Source of the DNA: Pseudomonas sp. URMO17WK12:I11
GTDB taxonomy: Bacteria; Pseudomonadota; Gammaproteobacteria; Pseudomonadales; Pseudomonadaceae
DNA length: 64,000 nucleotides
Reading direction: 5' to 3'
NCBI RefSeq assembly: GCF_007677725.1
Contig: NZ_VEDF01000006.1
Location: forward strand, 124,001 to 188,000
Shown here: one piece after another, positions 40,335 through 51,823 of the stretch
Layout of the letters: each line of letters starts with the position of its first letter
Numbering within the stretch: the stretch's first letter is position 1
The notes under the pieces: model-generated
Seen by the model: the letters and a program-made list of their open reading frames with translations, nothing else
What the model was told of the DNA's origin: nothing
The model's database searches: none
Program-made: the position numbers and the translations under genes

Positions 40335-42404
40335 TTACTGGCCCTGGCTGACCAGGGCGTCTACAGGCTCAATAGTATCCTGTCGCACCGTGGCGCCGAA
40401 CAGCTTGATCATCTGCTGGATCAACGGGTCGTGCTCGATCGACGACACCGCATCCTGCTGACGCTCGGCACGCTTGCGCGAGGCCGCCTGGGCAGGGGTT
40501 TCCTGCTCCGGGCGGATCAGCTCGATGCGCAGGTTCAGGGTACGCCCCAAATGCTGATTGAGCGCCTCGTTCAAACGCCGTTGCTGTGTGGTATTGAACA
40601 GCGCGCCCTGCCCCGGATCCAGGTGCAGCAACCAGTCGTCACCGTCAGCGGCTATCAATGTACAGTTTGCAGCGATGTTGCCTGTCATCCCGGAGATAGG
40701 CAATTGTGGGAATAATTCCAGCCATTGCAAGGCCAGGCCCGTGGCTGGCTGCGCGGCTGGCAGCGGCTCGGGGGCGGCCGCAGGTTGCTCCTGCACATGC
40801 TCGGCCAGTTCGTCCAGGTAGGTGAAGCCCACCGGGTCGCTTTCGCCGCCGTAGTAGTCCTCGTCCAACGGTGGTTCGTCGTCACGTTCCATGCCGGCGC
40901 TGACGTAGGCGGTCGGGTCGAACGGCGGCTCGTCGTGCACTGCCGGTGCCGCTGCGGGCGCCGCAGCAGGGGCTGGCAACGGGGTCAGTTGCGGTGCCGG
41001 GGCAGCGGCTGGCAACGGCGCAGGCGCGCCTTGCGGCTCGTCCCAAGGCAGGTCGATGACGTCGGCAGCCGGTTCGGGCACCGAAATGGCCTCGATCTCG
41101 GCCTTGAGCTGCACGTCAGCCTTGGTTTCCGGCTCATGGTCGGCAGTTGCCGGAGGCGGCACTTCCAGCGGCGCAGCATCAGCCAGCGGCGCCTCGGGCG
41201 CAGGCGCCTGGGCCGCAACCGGCTCAACCTGAACTGCTGGGGCCACCGGCTTTACTGGGTCAGCTGTGGCCTGGCTGATCCCCGCTGGCTTTAGCACAGG
41301 GGTTGGCGCGTCCTCGGCATCAGCTGGGCGGAACGCCAGCATGCGCAGCAGCACCATCTCGAAGCCACCGCGCGGGTCTGGGGCCAATGGCAGATCGCGC
41401 CGGCCTATCAGGCCCATCTGGTAATAGAACTGCACATCTTCTGCCGGCAGCGCCGCTGCCAGCGCAAGCACGCGATCACGGTCGCCCTGGCCGTTGTCCA
41501 CCGCTTCAGGCAGTGCCTGGGCAATCGCCACACGGTGCAGCACATTGAGCATTTCAGCCAGCACACCGCTCCAGTCGGGCCCCTGCTCGGCAAGGTTGCG
41601 CACCGCCTCGAGCAAGGCCCGCGCATCGCCTTCGAGCAGCGCTTGCAGAACGCCGTAGACCTGGCCGTGATCGAGGCTGCCAAGCATGGCGCGCACGTCG
41701 GCGGCCAGCACCTTGCCTTCGCCAAAGGCGATCGCCTGGTCGGTCAGGCTCATGGCATCGCGCATCGACCCGTCCGCCGCGCGACCCAGCAGCCACAGCG
41801 CGTCGGCCTCGAACGGCACGTTTTCGGCTTGCAGCACATGGCTCAGGTGCTCGACCACCCGCTCAGGGCTCATGTTCTTCAGCGAGAACTGCAGGCAGCG
41901 CGACAGGATGGTGGCCGGCAGTTTCTGCGGGTCGGTGGTGGCGAGGATGAACTTGACGTAGGGCGGCGGCTCTTCCAAGGTCTTGAGCAGCGCGTTGAAC
42001 GAGTGCGTGGACAGCATGTGCACTTCGTCGATCAGATAAACCTTGAAGCGCCCACGGCTGGGTGCGTACTGCACGTTGTCGAGCAGTTCGCGGGTGTCTT
42101 CGACCTTGGTGCGGCTGGCGGCGTCGATCTCGATCAGGTCGACGAAGCGGCCCTCGTCGATCTCGCGGCACACCGAGCAGGTGCCACAGGGGGTCGAGGT
42201 GATGCCGGTTTCGCAGTTCAGGCACTTGGCGATGATACGGGCGATGGTGGTCTTGCCGACCCCACGCGTGCCGGTGAACAGGTAGGCGTGGTGCAGGCGC
42301 TGATTGTCCAAGGCATTGATCAAGGCCTTGAGCACATGGGTCTGGCCGACCATTTCGCGGAACGAGCGCGGACGCCATTTACGTGCAAGAACCTGATAAC
42401 TCAT
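40335..42404 (-). CDS. dnaX: DNA polymerase III subunits gamma/tau
   Basis: A 689-residue clamp-loader ATPase. N-terminal AAA+ module: MSYQVLARKWRP, Walker A GTRGVGKTT, the zinc-binding cysteines CLNCETGITSTPCGTCSVC, DEVHMLS (Walker B) and the SRC arginine finger in LSRCLQFSL. The middle and C-terminal tau parts follow a long Pro/Ala-rich linker (about residues 400-560). I see no A-AAA-AAG slippery site on the coding strand, so a frameshifted gamma form is not evident. It is slightly longer than the E. coli protein (643), mainly in the linker. Confidence 0.95.
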   Translation of the reverse strand: MSYQVLARKWRPRSFREMVGQTHVLKALINALDNQRLHHAYLFTGTRGVGKTTIARIIAKCLNCETGITSTPCGTCSVCREIDEGRFVDLIEIDAASRTKVEDTRELLDNVQYAPSRGRFKVYLIDEVHMLSTHSFNALLKTLEEPPPYVKFILATTDPQKLPATILSRCLQFSLKNMSPERVVEHLSHVLQAENVPFEADALWLLGRAADGSMRDAMSLTDQAIAFGEGKVLAADVRAMLGSLDHGQVYGVLQALLEGDARALLEAVRNLAEQGPDWSGVLAEMLNVLHRVAIAQALPEAVDNGQGDRDRVLALAAALPAEDVQFYYQMGLIGRRDLPLAPDPRGGFEMVLLRMLAFRPADAEDAPTPVLKPAGISQATADPVKPVAPAVQVEPVAAQAPAPEAPLADAAPLEVPPPATADHEPETKADVQLKAEIEAISVPEPAADVIDLPWDEPQGAPAPLPAAAPAPQLTPLPAPAAAPAAAPAVHDEPPFDPTAYVSAGMERDDEPPLDEDYYGGESDPVGFTYLDELAEHVQEQPAAAPEPLPAAQPATGLALQWLELFPQLPISGMTGNIAANCTLIAADGDDWLLHLDPGQGALFNTTQQRRLNEALNQHLGRTLNLRIELIRPEQETPAQAASRKRAERQQDAVSSIEHDPLIQQMIKLFGATVRQDTIEPVDALVSQGQ

Positions 42405-42528
42405 CGAAAAACCATCGCAGCCTGATCCAGCCCAAAGATCGCTAATGCTAGCGGAGCGAGGGCAAAATTGCACCCTGCGTGGCTCGTCTACGCTATGCAA
42501 AGAGCGCGCTGATCAGGGAGGATGCGCA

Positions 42529-43287
42529 TTGCGACGATTGTTGACCGCACTGATGCTGTACTGCACCTGGGCGCAGGCCGAGCAACCGGTGCTGCGTTTC
42601 TCCGTGGCCGAGAGCTGGAGCATGCCGCTGGTGCGGGTGGTAGACGACCAGCCCGTTGAAGGCCTGCTGTTCGATCTGATGCAGGCCCTGGCCCGCGAGG
42701 CCGAGGTGCGCCCGCAATACCACGTGCTGGCCCGGCTGCGCCTGCAACAGGCGATGGATGACGGTGACATCGACGTGCGCTGCTATGTGAGCACACGCTG
42801 GTTCAATGATCGCCCCGGCAATTTCGTCTGGAGCATTCCGCTGATCGCACAGCGCGATGTGCTGGTCGGCCGGCCGGGTGATACCCAGCCTGTGGTTGCC
42901 GCGCAATTGCCCACGCAGGCGATCGGCACCGTGCTGGGGTATGCCTACGACACCCTCGAGCCGTTGTTCGACCAAGGCCGCTTGCTGCGCGAAGACAGCC
43001 GCAGCCAGCAACTGGCGTTGCAGAAACTGCAGGCCGGGCGCTATCAGCATGCGGTGAGCAACGAGCTGTCGCTGCGCTGGTTCAACCAGCAAGTGCCGCC
43101 GGGCCAACGTCTGACCCAGCAAGCCGTGCTCGAGGAACAGGCATTGGGCTGCCTGGTGCGCAACGACCCGGCGGTGCCGACCCAGCGGCTTCTGCGGGCC
43201 TTGGTGCGGATGAAGGAATCGGGGCAGATCGACCGCATCGTGCAGCGGTATGGGGCGGCCGACTACACGGCGGCGGGTGCCCGGTGA
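42529..43287 (+). CDS. Periplasmic solute-binding protein family 3 (orphan)
   Basis: A 252-residue exported protein starting with TTG at 42529, six bases after GGGAGGA; this start gives an ideal signal peptide (RRLLTALMLYCTWAQA). The body has the family 3 solute-binding pattern: VEGLLFDLMQALAREAEV, VRCYVSTRWFNDRPGNFVWSIPL, and a closing RMKESGQIDRIVQRYG. No transporter genes adjoin it. Its ligand is unknown. It is divergent from dnaX and followed after 85 bp by the Trp-rich small protein. Confidence 0.8.
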   Translation: MRRLLTALMLYCTWAQAEQPVLRFSVAESWSMPLVRVVDDQPVEGLLFDLMQALAREAEVRPQYHVLARLRLQQAMDDGDIDVRCYVSTRWFNDRPGNFVWSIPLIAQRDVLVGRPGDTQPVVAAQLPTQAIGTVLGYAYDTLEPLFDQGRLLREDSRSQQLALQKLQAGRYQHAVSNELSLRWFNQQVPPGQRLTQQAVLEEQALGCLVRNDPAVPTQRLLRALVRMKESGQIDRIVQRYGAADYTAAGAR

Positions 43288-43372
43288 TGACAGGCTGCGT
43301 CGTGCAGCGGACGTCTGACCGCGGCGACTGTCATAGCGAAGGCAGGCCGAAAAGATTTCCGAGGAGTGTCCC

Positions 43373-43591
43373 ATGAACCGCTTCAACCCCGCCAAACTCA
43401 AGCTGTCGAAATGGACCGCGACGCAGCCGCAGAACCGCGAAAAGCACTTCCTGGTGACTGACCTCGAGCATGATGAGCACAGCGGCGAATTGCTGCGCGT
43501 GGAATTGCAGGCGGTATACAGCAAGCGCAGCGAATGGCTGGACTGGCGAGTGTTGCGCGATGCGCACGTGTGGGCAATGGGATGGCGATGA
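43373..43591 (+). CDS. Small Trp-rich protein (TIGR02450 family)
   Basis: A 72-residue cytoplasmic protein of unknown function: MNRFNPAKLKLSKWTATQP, EKHFLVTDLE, VYSKRSEWLDWRVLRD and WAMGWR. Five tryptophans in 72 residues and the basic start are hallmarks of the TIGR02450 family. A GAGGAG ribosome site lies upstream. It converges on the 4.5S RNA gene, whose 3' end is 17 bp away. Confidence 0.8.
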   Translation: MNRFNPAKLKLSKWTATQPQNREKHFLVTDLEHDEHSGELLRVELQAVYSKRSEWLDWRVLRDAHVWAMGWR

Positions 43592-43607
43592 CGGATCGCG
43601 AAATGGA

Positions 43608-43717
43608 GGCGGCCCCACCAGCCACACCCCGGCACTCGATGTTCCCGCTATGGCTGCTCCCTTCCGGGCCTGACCAGGTTAACGGGTAATCAATGCGGGG
43701 GGACCGATGGGGCCACC
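43608..43717 (-). ncRNA. ffs: Signal recognition particle 4.5S RNA
   Basis: On the minus strand the conserved SRP core is present: ACCTGGTCAGGCCCGGAAGG then GAGCAGCC, containing the GGAA tetraloop and the Ffh-binding symmetric and asymmetric loops. The ends GGTGGCCCCA and TGGGGCCGCC pair, giving a hairpin of about 110 nt, the bacterial 4.5S length. It lies downstream of ligA on the same strand. Confidence 0.95.
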
Positions 43718-43726
43718 ACTACAGAG

Positions 43727-43742
43727 CTCGCTGAGCAGCGAG
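43727..43742 (-). other. Hairpin in the 5' leader of 4.5S RNA
   Basis: CTCGCT-GCTC-AGCGAG on the minus strand lies ten bases before the mature 5' end, between the promoter and the RNA. It may guide 5' processing of the precursor. Confidence 0.4.
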
Positions 43743-43749
43743 TGGCGCC

Positions 43750-43777
43750 ATTGTACCGGTCCTGAACGCAGATACAA
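43750..43777 (-). promoter_or_regulatory. Promoter of the 4.5S RNA gene
   Basis: On the minus strand TTGTAT, 16 bases, TACAAT; the -10 is 32 bases before the mature RNA, implying a removed 5' leader of about 25 bases. Confidence 0.65.
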
Positions 43778-43792
43778 CCTCTGAAGCAGAAA

Positions 43793-43815
43793 AAGTCATC
43801 ATTTCTCAATGACTT
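43793..43815 (-). terminator. Terminator after ligA
   Basis: On the minus strand AAGTCAT and ATGACTT form a seven-pair stem followed by TTT, between the ligA stop and the 4.5S promoter. Confidence 0.6.
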
Positions 43816-43867
43816 GTCTGGCCAGGGCGGTTTCTGGCCATCGCCCCTCGCCCCAGCCAGGCCATCT

Positions 43868-46207
<2,340 letters not shown>

Positions 46208-46231
46208 TCAGGTTCTCTGGCAAAGCAAAAA

Positions 46232-46302
46232 AGCAGCCCCTGGACTGCCTGGGGTTTGGGCAGACCTCGCCCCGAACCCACCAGCACACCCCAGAGGCTG
46301 CT
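46232..46302 (-). terminator. Large terminator-like stem between zipA and ligA
   Basis: On the minus strand AGCAGCCTCTGG (46302-46291) pairs with CCAGGGGCTGCT (46243-46232), then T6. The 47-base loop contains further pairing (GGGGT with ACCCC). It lies 17 bases after the zipA stop and 28 before the ligA start, so it may be an attenuator for ligA. Confidence 0.6.
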
Positions 46303-46318
46303 CTTTAGTCTGGATCTA

Positions 46319-47200
46319 TCAGCGTTTCTGCGTCAGCGCACGGCGCTCGAACTCGACGATGCGCTGGCGATAATGTTCGATGGTCTGGGCAGTCAGGACA
46401 CTGCGTTGATCATCCTTCAATTCGCCGTTGAGCTCATGGGCCAGCTTGCGCGCTGCCGCCACCATCACATCGAAGGCCTGCTTCGGGTGACGTGGGCCAG
46501 GCAGGCCGAGGAAGAAGCTCACCGCACGGGTGCTGAAGTGGTCGATATCGTCCAGGTCGAAGATGCCGGGCTTGACCGCGTTGGCCATGGAGAACAGCAC
46601 CTCGCCGTGACCCGCCATGCTTTCGTGGCGATGGAAGATATCCATCTCGCCGAAGCGCAGGCCGCTTTCGAGGATGTTCTGCAACAGCGCCGGGCCTTTG
46701 AAACCACCCTCATCACGGGAAATGACGCTGATCACCAGCACTTCGTCAACCGGTGGCAGTTCCTTGGCAGCGTTGCCGCTGGCGGCAAAACTGTTGCGGG
46801 TATTGTCGGCGGCGAAGTCGTCCTCGGTCTCGGTATACAGCTGCGCTTCGCGCGGTTCGGCGGCCAGGCCCAGGTCGGCAGCTGGCGGCACGCCACGCTT
46901 GGCGCGCTTGTTGACCTTGGCCGGTTTAGGCTCGCGCTCGCGTTCGCGATCACGTGCTGGCGCACTCATCGAAGGCAGGTCGGCTTCATCCAACTCAGGT
47001 TCCTTCTGGCCTTCCAGCACTCGCGACGGGCCGAGCACTTCGGCGCTGCCCTCTTCATCAGGCAGGTTGGAGTAGCTGCGATCCAGACGGAATTTCAACT
47101 TGCCCTTGCCGCCGCGCATGCGGCGCCAGCCGTCGAAAAGAATCCCGGCGATGACAATGATGCCGATGACGATCAGCCACTCGCGCAGACCGATTTCCAT
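46319..47200 (-). CDS. zipA: Cell division protein ZipA
   Basis: A 293-residue division protein that links FtsZ to the inner membrane. The N-terminal anchor is [29 protein letters not shown], here residues 1-29, followed by an acidic and basic variable linker (about 30-150, with [13 protein letters not shown]) and the C-terminal FtsZ-binding domain ([51 protein letters not shown]). The ATG at 47200 is chosen because it gives the normal anchor; the longer frame to 47260 does not fit. It lies between smc and ligA on the same strand. Confidence 0.93.
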   Translation of the reverse strand: MEIGLREWLIVIGIIVIAGILFDGWRRMRGGKGKLKFRLDRSYSNLPDEEGSAEVLGPSRVLEGQKEPELDEADLPSMSAPARDREREREPKPAKVNKRAKRGVPPAADLGLAAEPREAQLYTETEDDFAADNTRNSFAASGNAAKELPPVDEVLVISVISRDEGGFKGPALLQNILESGLRFGEMDIFHRHESMAGHGEVLFSMANAVKPGIFDLDDIDHFSTRAVSFFLGLPGPRHPKQAFDVMVAAARKLAHELNGELKDDQRSVLTAQTIEHYRQRIVEFERRALTQKR

Positions 47201-47404
47201 GTAATCCCGTGCCTCTATAAAAATATGCTTGAAAACAAAGGCTTCAAAGCCCTTTAACACGTGGCGCCAACTCTATGTTCTGACAGGCGTTTTATCCACG
47301 TTAGAAACGAGTGACATTAAGCTAGCACGACCAAAGACAACTTTACACCGTCTGTCGCACATGACAGGGGCATTTACCTACAGTTTTCACCCTCTCTTCC
47401 CGCA

Positions 47405-50400
47405 TCAGGCATCGACCATGGCCAGTGCCTGCTCCACATCCACCGCCACCAGCCGCGAGCAACCCGGCTCATGCATGGTGACCCCCATCAACTGATCGGC
47501 CATTTCCATGGCGATCTTGTTGTGGGTGATGTAGATGAACTGCACGCTTTCACTCATTTCCTTGACCAGGCGTGCATAGCGTCCGACGTTGGCATCGTCC
47601 AGCGGCGCATCGACTTCGTCGAGCATGCAGAACGGTGCCGGGTTCAACTTGAAAATGGCAAACACCAGCGCCAATGCGGTCAATGCTTTCTCGCCACCGG
47701 ACAGCAAATGGATGGTGCTGTTCTTCTTACCCGGTGGACGCGCCATGATTGTCACCCCTGTATCGAGTAAATCTTCGCCCGTCAGTTCCAGATAAGCGCT
47801 GCCGCCACCGAAAACTTTTGGAAAAAGTGCCTGTAATCCGGCATTTATCTGATCAAAGGTATCTTTGAAGCGGCTGCGGGTTTCCTTGTCGATCTTGCGG
47901 ATGACGTTTTCCAGGGTATCCAGGGCCTCGACCAGGTCGTCGTTCTGGGCATCCAGGTAGCGCTTGCGCTCGGACTGCTGTTCATACTCTTCGATGGCCG
48001 CCAGGTTGATGGCGCCCAGGCGCTGGATACGCGCTTCCAATTGCTCGAGGGCCTGCTCGGTGCTCTGCTCGCTGGCATCGGCGGCGACCGTGGCCAGTAC
48101 ACCCTGTAAGTCGTAACCGTCAGCCAGCAGTTGTTCCTGCAGGGTCTTGCGGCGAATATCCAGCCCCTGGCTTTCCAGACGCATCTGCTCGAGCTGGCCG
48201 CGCAGCATCTGCGCCTGCTGTTCGGCCTGGGTACGGCGCTTCTCGGCATCGCGCAGCTCACGGTCGGCCTCGTCCATGTGCAGGCGGGCCAAGCGCATTT
48301 CTTCATCGACGCCCATGCGCCGCTCGAGCAACTCTTCAAGCTTCAGGCGCAGCTCTTCCTGCGGGGCCTCACCCTCCTCCAGGTTCAAGTTCAACTGCTC
48401 CTGACGCTCGCTGAGCCGCGCAGCCTGCAGCTCCAGGCGTTCGAGCGCCTGCCGGGTGGAGTCGTGCTGGGCGCGTAGCGACCCCAGACGCACAGCCAGT
48501 TGATGGGCGTGGTCCTTGTGCTGACGGGCCTCCTGGCGGATGCGGTCGAGGCCTTCGCGCAAGGTGTCGCGGCGCGCCATGAGTTGCTCACGCTGCTCGG
48601 TGTCCTGCGCCATCAGTTCCAAAGCGTCTTGCAACAGTAGACGGGCTTCGCCGAGCTGTTCTTGCTCCAGCGCCTGTTGCTGTTCGAGTTCGCCGAGCTC
48701 TTCCTGCAAGCGCCGATGGCGCAGCTCGAGTTGTTCGGCGCGGGCACGGCTGGCGCTGAGGCTGGCCTTGAGCTCGGCCTGCCGGCGGGCTTCTTCCTGA
48801 GCCTGACGGCGCAGTTGCTCACGCTGCTCTTCAAGCTCCAGCTGCTGTTCGCGTGTCGCCTGCAGGTGCTGTTCGACCTGCTCCAGCGCCGCTTCGGACT
48901 CCAGCTGCTGCTGGCCAAGGCGTTCGATTTCCTGGCTGCGGGCGAGTACCCCGCCCTGGGCATCACCCGCGCGGCTGACGCGCAGAAAGTGCTTGCCGAC
49001 CCAGAAGCCATCGCGGCTGACCAGGCTCTGCCCATCACCCAGCGCAGCGCGCCCGGCCAGCGCCTGGGCGAGGTCTTCTACCGGATACACCTGGCCCAGC
49101 CAGGGCGCGAGGTCTGCCTGGCCTTCGACCTTGTCGAGCAGACTGCCGGGGCGGTTCGCCGCACCGCCGCCGGCCACCACCAGACACACCTCGCCTTGCG
49201 CCAGCCCGTCGAACTCCAGCCCCGCCAGATCATCGAGCAGCACAGCCTGCAAGTCGGCGCCCAGCACGGTTTCCACCGCCAGTTCCCAACCCGGCTCCAC
49301 GCGCAGGCCTTCAGCCAGGCGCGGACGCTGCTCCAATCCTTGCTCACGCAGCCATTGCGCAGCCCCCGCGCCAGGCTCCAGCGCCGCTTGCTGCAACGCC
49401 TCGAGCGAGGCCAGTCGACCACCGAGGCGTTGCAGCTCGCCCTGCTGACTTTGCTGGGCAGCGCTGGCTTGCTGCAATTGCTCGCGCACACCGTCCAGGC
49501 GCTCGACCACCTGCTGCTCGGACAGCTGCAATTGTTCGAGCTGCGGCTCGCTGCTGGCCAGGTTTTCAACCAGCTCGTCGAAACCGGCATCGTGCGCCTG
49601 TGCGGCCAACTGCGCGTGCTCTTGCGCCAGCTTGCGCTGACGTTCGGCAAGGCGCTGCAGGCTGGTTTCCAGCTGCTGCAGGCGCGATTGCTGCACCTCG
49701 GCCTGGCGCCGTGGCTCGGCCGAGCGGGTGTTGAAGCTGTCCCACTGCTCTTGCCAGCCGTGCATGCCGGCTTCGGCTTCCTCCAGCACCGCTGCCGCTT
49801 CTTCGGCAGCAGCCAGGGTGAGTTCCTGTTCAGGCTCAAGCTCGGCGAGCTCTTCACCGAGCGTGGCCAGCAAGGTACGGTCATGACCCAGGTGCGATTC
49901 GGTTTCCAGGCGGGTGCGCTCCGCTTCCTTGAGGTCGTCCTGCAACTGACGCAGGCGCTGTTGACCATGCTGAATGCTCTGCTCGACCCGGGCGATGTCA
50001 CCTGCCACGGAGTAGAAGCGCGCCTGCACCTGATTGAAACGCTCTGACAGTTCATGGTGCCCGTCGCGCAGGCGCTCGATACTGGCATCGGCATTGCGCT
50101 GCTCGGCCACCAGGGCCTCATGGGCAATGTCCTGATCGCCGATCACCGCCTGGCGCTGGCGCACGCGCTCGTCCAGCTCGCGCCAGCGCAGGGCCGCCAG
50201 GCACGCCTTGAGTTGGCGCTCCTGGGCTTTGTACTCGCGAAACTTTTCCGCAGCCTGGGCCTGACGATGCAGGCGTTCGAGCTGGCGCTCGAGCTCTTCG
50301 CGCAGGTCGGTCAGGCGCGCCAGGTTCTCCTGGGTGCGGCGAATGCGGTTTTCGGTTTCGCGGCGGCGTTCCTTGTACTTGGAGATGCCAGCGGCTTCTT

Positions 50401-50893
50401 CGATGAAATTGCGCAGCTCTTCCGGCTTGGCTTCGATCAGCTTGGAGATCATGCCCTGCTCGATGATCGAGTAACTGCGCGGGCCAAGCCCGGTGCCCAG
50501 GAAGATATCGGTGATGTCGCGGCGCCGGCACTTGGTACCGTTGAGGTAGTAGCTGTTCTGCCCGTCGCGGGTAACCTTGCGGCGGATCGAGATTTCGGCA
50601 TAGGCCGCATACTCGCCAAGCAAGGTGGTTTCGCTGTTATCGAAGACCAGCTCGATGCTGGCCTGGCTCACCGGCTTGCGGCTGGTCGAGCCGTTGAAGA
50701 TGACGTCGGTCATCGACTCGCCGCGCAGGTTTTTCGCCGAGCTCTCGCCCATCACCCAGCGCACTGCATCGATGATGTTGGACTTGCCGCAGCCATTCGG
50801 GCCGACCACGGCCGCCATGTTGCTGGGGAAGTTGACTGTGGTCGGGTCGACGAACGACTTGAAGCCGGCCAGGCGGATGCACTTCAGGCGCAT
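47405..50893 (-). CDS. smc: Chromosome segregation protein SMC
   Basis: A 1162-residue SMC ATPase. Walker A GPNGCGKSNIID at residues about 32-43; long coiled coil to about 500; hinge about 510-640 (VETVLGADLQAVLLDD onward); second coiled coil; then the ABC signature LSGGEKALTALAL and Walker B FCMLDEVDAPLDD. It folds back and dimerises to organise and segregate the chromosome. Its start is only three bases after the gntR stop (TGATCGATG), so it is translationally coupled to the regulator; zipA follows 204 bp downstream. Confidence 0.97.
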   Translation of the reverse strand: MRLKCIRLAGFKSFVDPTTVNFPSNMAAVVGPNGCGKSNIIDAVRWVMGESSAKNLRGESMTDVIFNGSTSRKPVSQASIELVFDNSETTLLGEYAAYAEISIRRKVTRDGQNSYYLNGTKCRRRDITDIFLGTGLGPRSYSIIEQGMISKLIEAKPEELRNFIEEAAGISKYKERRRETENRIRRTQENLARLTDLREELERQLERLHRQAQAAEKFREYKAQERQLKACLAALRWRELDERVRQRQAVIGDQDIAHEALVAEQRNADASIERLRDGHHELSERFNQVQARFYSVAGDIARVEQSIQHGQQRLRQLQDDLKEAERTRLETESHLGHDRTLLATLGEELAELEPEQELTLAAAEEAAAVLEEAEAGMHGWQEQWDSFNTRSAEPRRQAEVQQSRLQQLETSLQRLAERQRKLAQEHAQLAAQAHDAGFDELVENLASSEPQLEQLQLSEQQVVERLDGVREQLQQASAAQQSQQGELQRLGGRLASLEALQQAALEPGAGAAQWLREQGLEQRPRLAEGLRVEPGWELAVETVLGADLQAVLLDDLAGLEFDGLAQGEVCLVVAGGGAANRPGSLLDKVEGQADLAPWLGQVYPVEDLAQALAGRAALGDGQSLVSRDGFWVGKHFLRVSRAGDAQGGVLARSQEIERLGQQQLESEAALEQVEQHLQATREQQLELEEQREQLRRQAQEEARRQAELKASLSASRARAEQLELRHRRLQEELGELEQQQALEQEQLGEARLLLQDALELMAQDTEQREQLMARRDTLREGLDRIRQEARQHKDHAHQLAVRLGSLRAQHDSTRQALERLELQAARLSERQEQLNLNLEEGEAPQEELRLKLEELLERRMGVDEEMRLARLHMDEADRELRDAEKRRTQAEQQAQMLRGQLEQMRLESQGLDIRRKTLQEQLLADGYDLQGVLATVAADASEQSTEQALEQLEARIQRLGAINLAAIEEYEQQSERKRYLDAQNDDLVEALDTLENVIRKIDKETRSRFKDTFDQINAGLQALFPKVFGGGSAYLELTGEDLLDTGVTIMARPPGKKNSTIHLLSGGEKALTALALVFAIFKLNPAPFCMLDEVDAPLDDANVGRYARLVKEMSESVQFIYITHNKIAMEMADQLMGVTMHEPGCSRLVAVDVEQALAMVDA

Positions 50894-50896
50894 CGA

Positions 50897-51556
50897 TCAG
50901 CCCCGCGCCAATGCCGCCAGCACCAGTTCGCAGCTGCGCCGGCCATAGGCGGCGAGCACCTCGCGAATGCGCACCAGGTCACGGGCCACGACCGCTTCGA
51001 GCAGGCGCGCGAAGAGGTCGAGGTAGTCATCCATGTTGGCCTGGCGCTGGTCCAGGGCCAGGTAATAGGCGCGGCTCATGGCCGGTTGCAGATTCTCGAC
51101 CGTCTCCTGCAGGTAGGGGTTGTCGGCGAACGGATAGGCGGCGCGCATCACGGCGAAGCTCTCGGCGACGAAGACCTTGATATCCTGCTGCTCGCAGGCC
51201 TGGCGCAGACGCTGCTGAATGTCCAGAAACGGGCGCAGATCGGCTTCCAGGCGCCATTGTTGGGCAACCGCGTTGCCCAGCAGGATGTAGAACTCGCTCA
51301 TCAAGGTGCACAGGCTGCGCACGCCGCGTTCATCCAGCTCGGTGACGTGGGCGCCGCGACGCGGCAGGATCGCCACCAGGTGACGCCGCTCCAGGATCAA
51401 CAAGGCCTCGCGCACCGAACCACGGCTGACGCCCAAGGCCACGGTGACCTTCTGCTCCTGGATGCGTTCGCCAGGCGCTAGCTCGCCACGAATGATGCGC
51501 TCGGCCAGGTAGTCGGCAATCTGCTCGGAGAGGCTGTCCGGCGCCTTGAACGTCAT
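50897..51556 (-). CDS. GntR-family (FCD) transcriptional regulator next to xdhABC
   Basis: A 219-residue regulator: winged helix-turn-helix at residues 8-70 (SEQIADYLAERIIRGELAPGERI, then VSRGSVREALLILE) and an FCD effector domain of all-alpha type with the expected metal-binding region. A strong AAGGAAA ribosome site precedes the ATG. It is divergent from xdhA across 267 bp that include the dyad TGACCTTTGAGTCA, so it probably controls xanthine use, perhaps binding a purine. Its stop lies three bases before smc, an odd pairing of a catabolic regulator with a segregation gene that also occurs in P. aeruginosa. Confidence 0.85.
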   Translation of the reverse strand: MTFKAPDSLSEQIADYLAERIIRGELAPGERIQEQKVTVALGVSRGSVREALLILERRHLVAILPRRGAHVTELDERGVRSLCTLMSEFYILLGNAVAQQWRLEADLRPFLDIQQRLRQACEQQDIKVFVAESFAVMRAAYPFADNPYLQETVENLQPAMSRAYYLALDQRQANMDDYLDLFARLLEAVVARDLVRIREVLAAYGRRSCELVLAALARG

Positions 51557-51734
51557 GGTTTTCCTTCAGAATCATTGAACTGGGCACAAGCGGGCGATTG
51601 TAGCGCACTTGCCTGGCCGTCGCGCAGAGGGGCACTGCGCTTTATTTGACCGCCCAGACAGCCCCTCAGGCGGCGCGATCTATGCTTGATGAACAGGCAG
51701 CGATTCCAGGCGAGCGTCGACATGCGCATTTTCC

Positions 51735-51748
51735 TGACCTTTGAGTCA
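51735..51748. promoter_or_regulatory. Dyad motif B upstream of xdhA
   Basis: TGACCTTTGAGTCA, extended symmetrically to CTGAC-N6-GTCAG, lies 76 bp before the xdhA start and 179 bp before the divergent gntR. The same core recurs upstream of the purine permease with T and A outside instead of C and G. Confidence 0.6.
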
Positions 51749-51823
51749 GAAAATCATTGACCACCGTGATCGGTCTGCTTATTGTCCGCTCAACAACAAT
51801 AAAACCATTGCGAGGCCATCCCC

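Noticed and set aside
40335..42404. Programmed frameshift site in dnaX
   Set aside because: No A-AAA-AAG heptamer or similar slippery run is visible on the coding strand.
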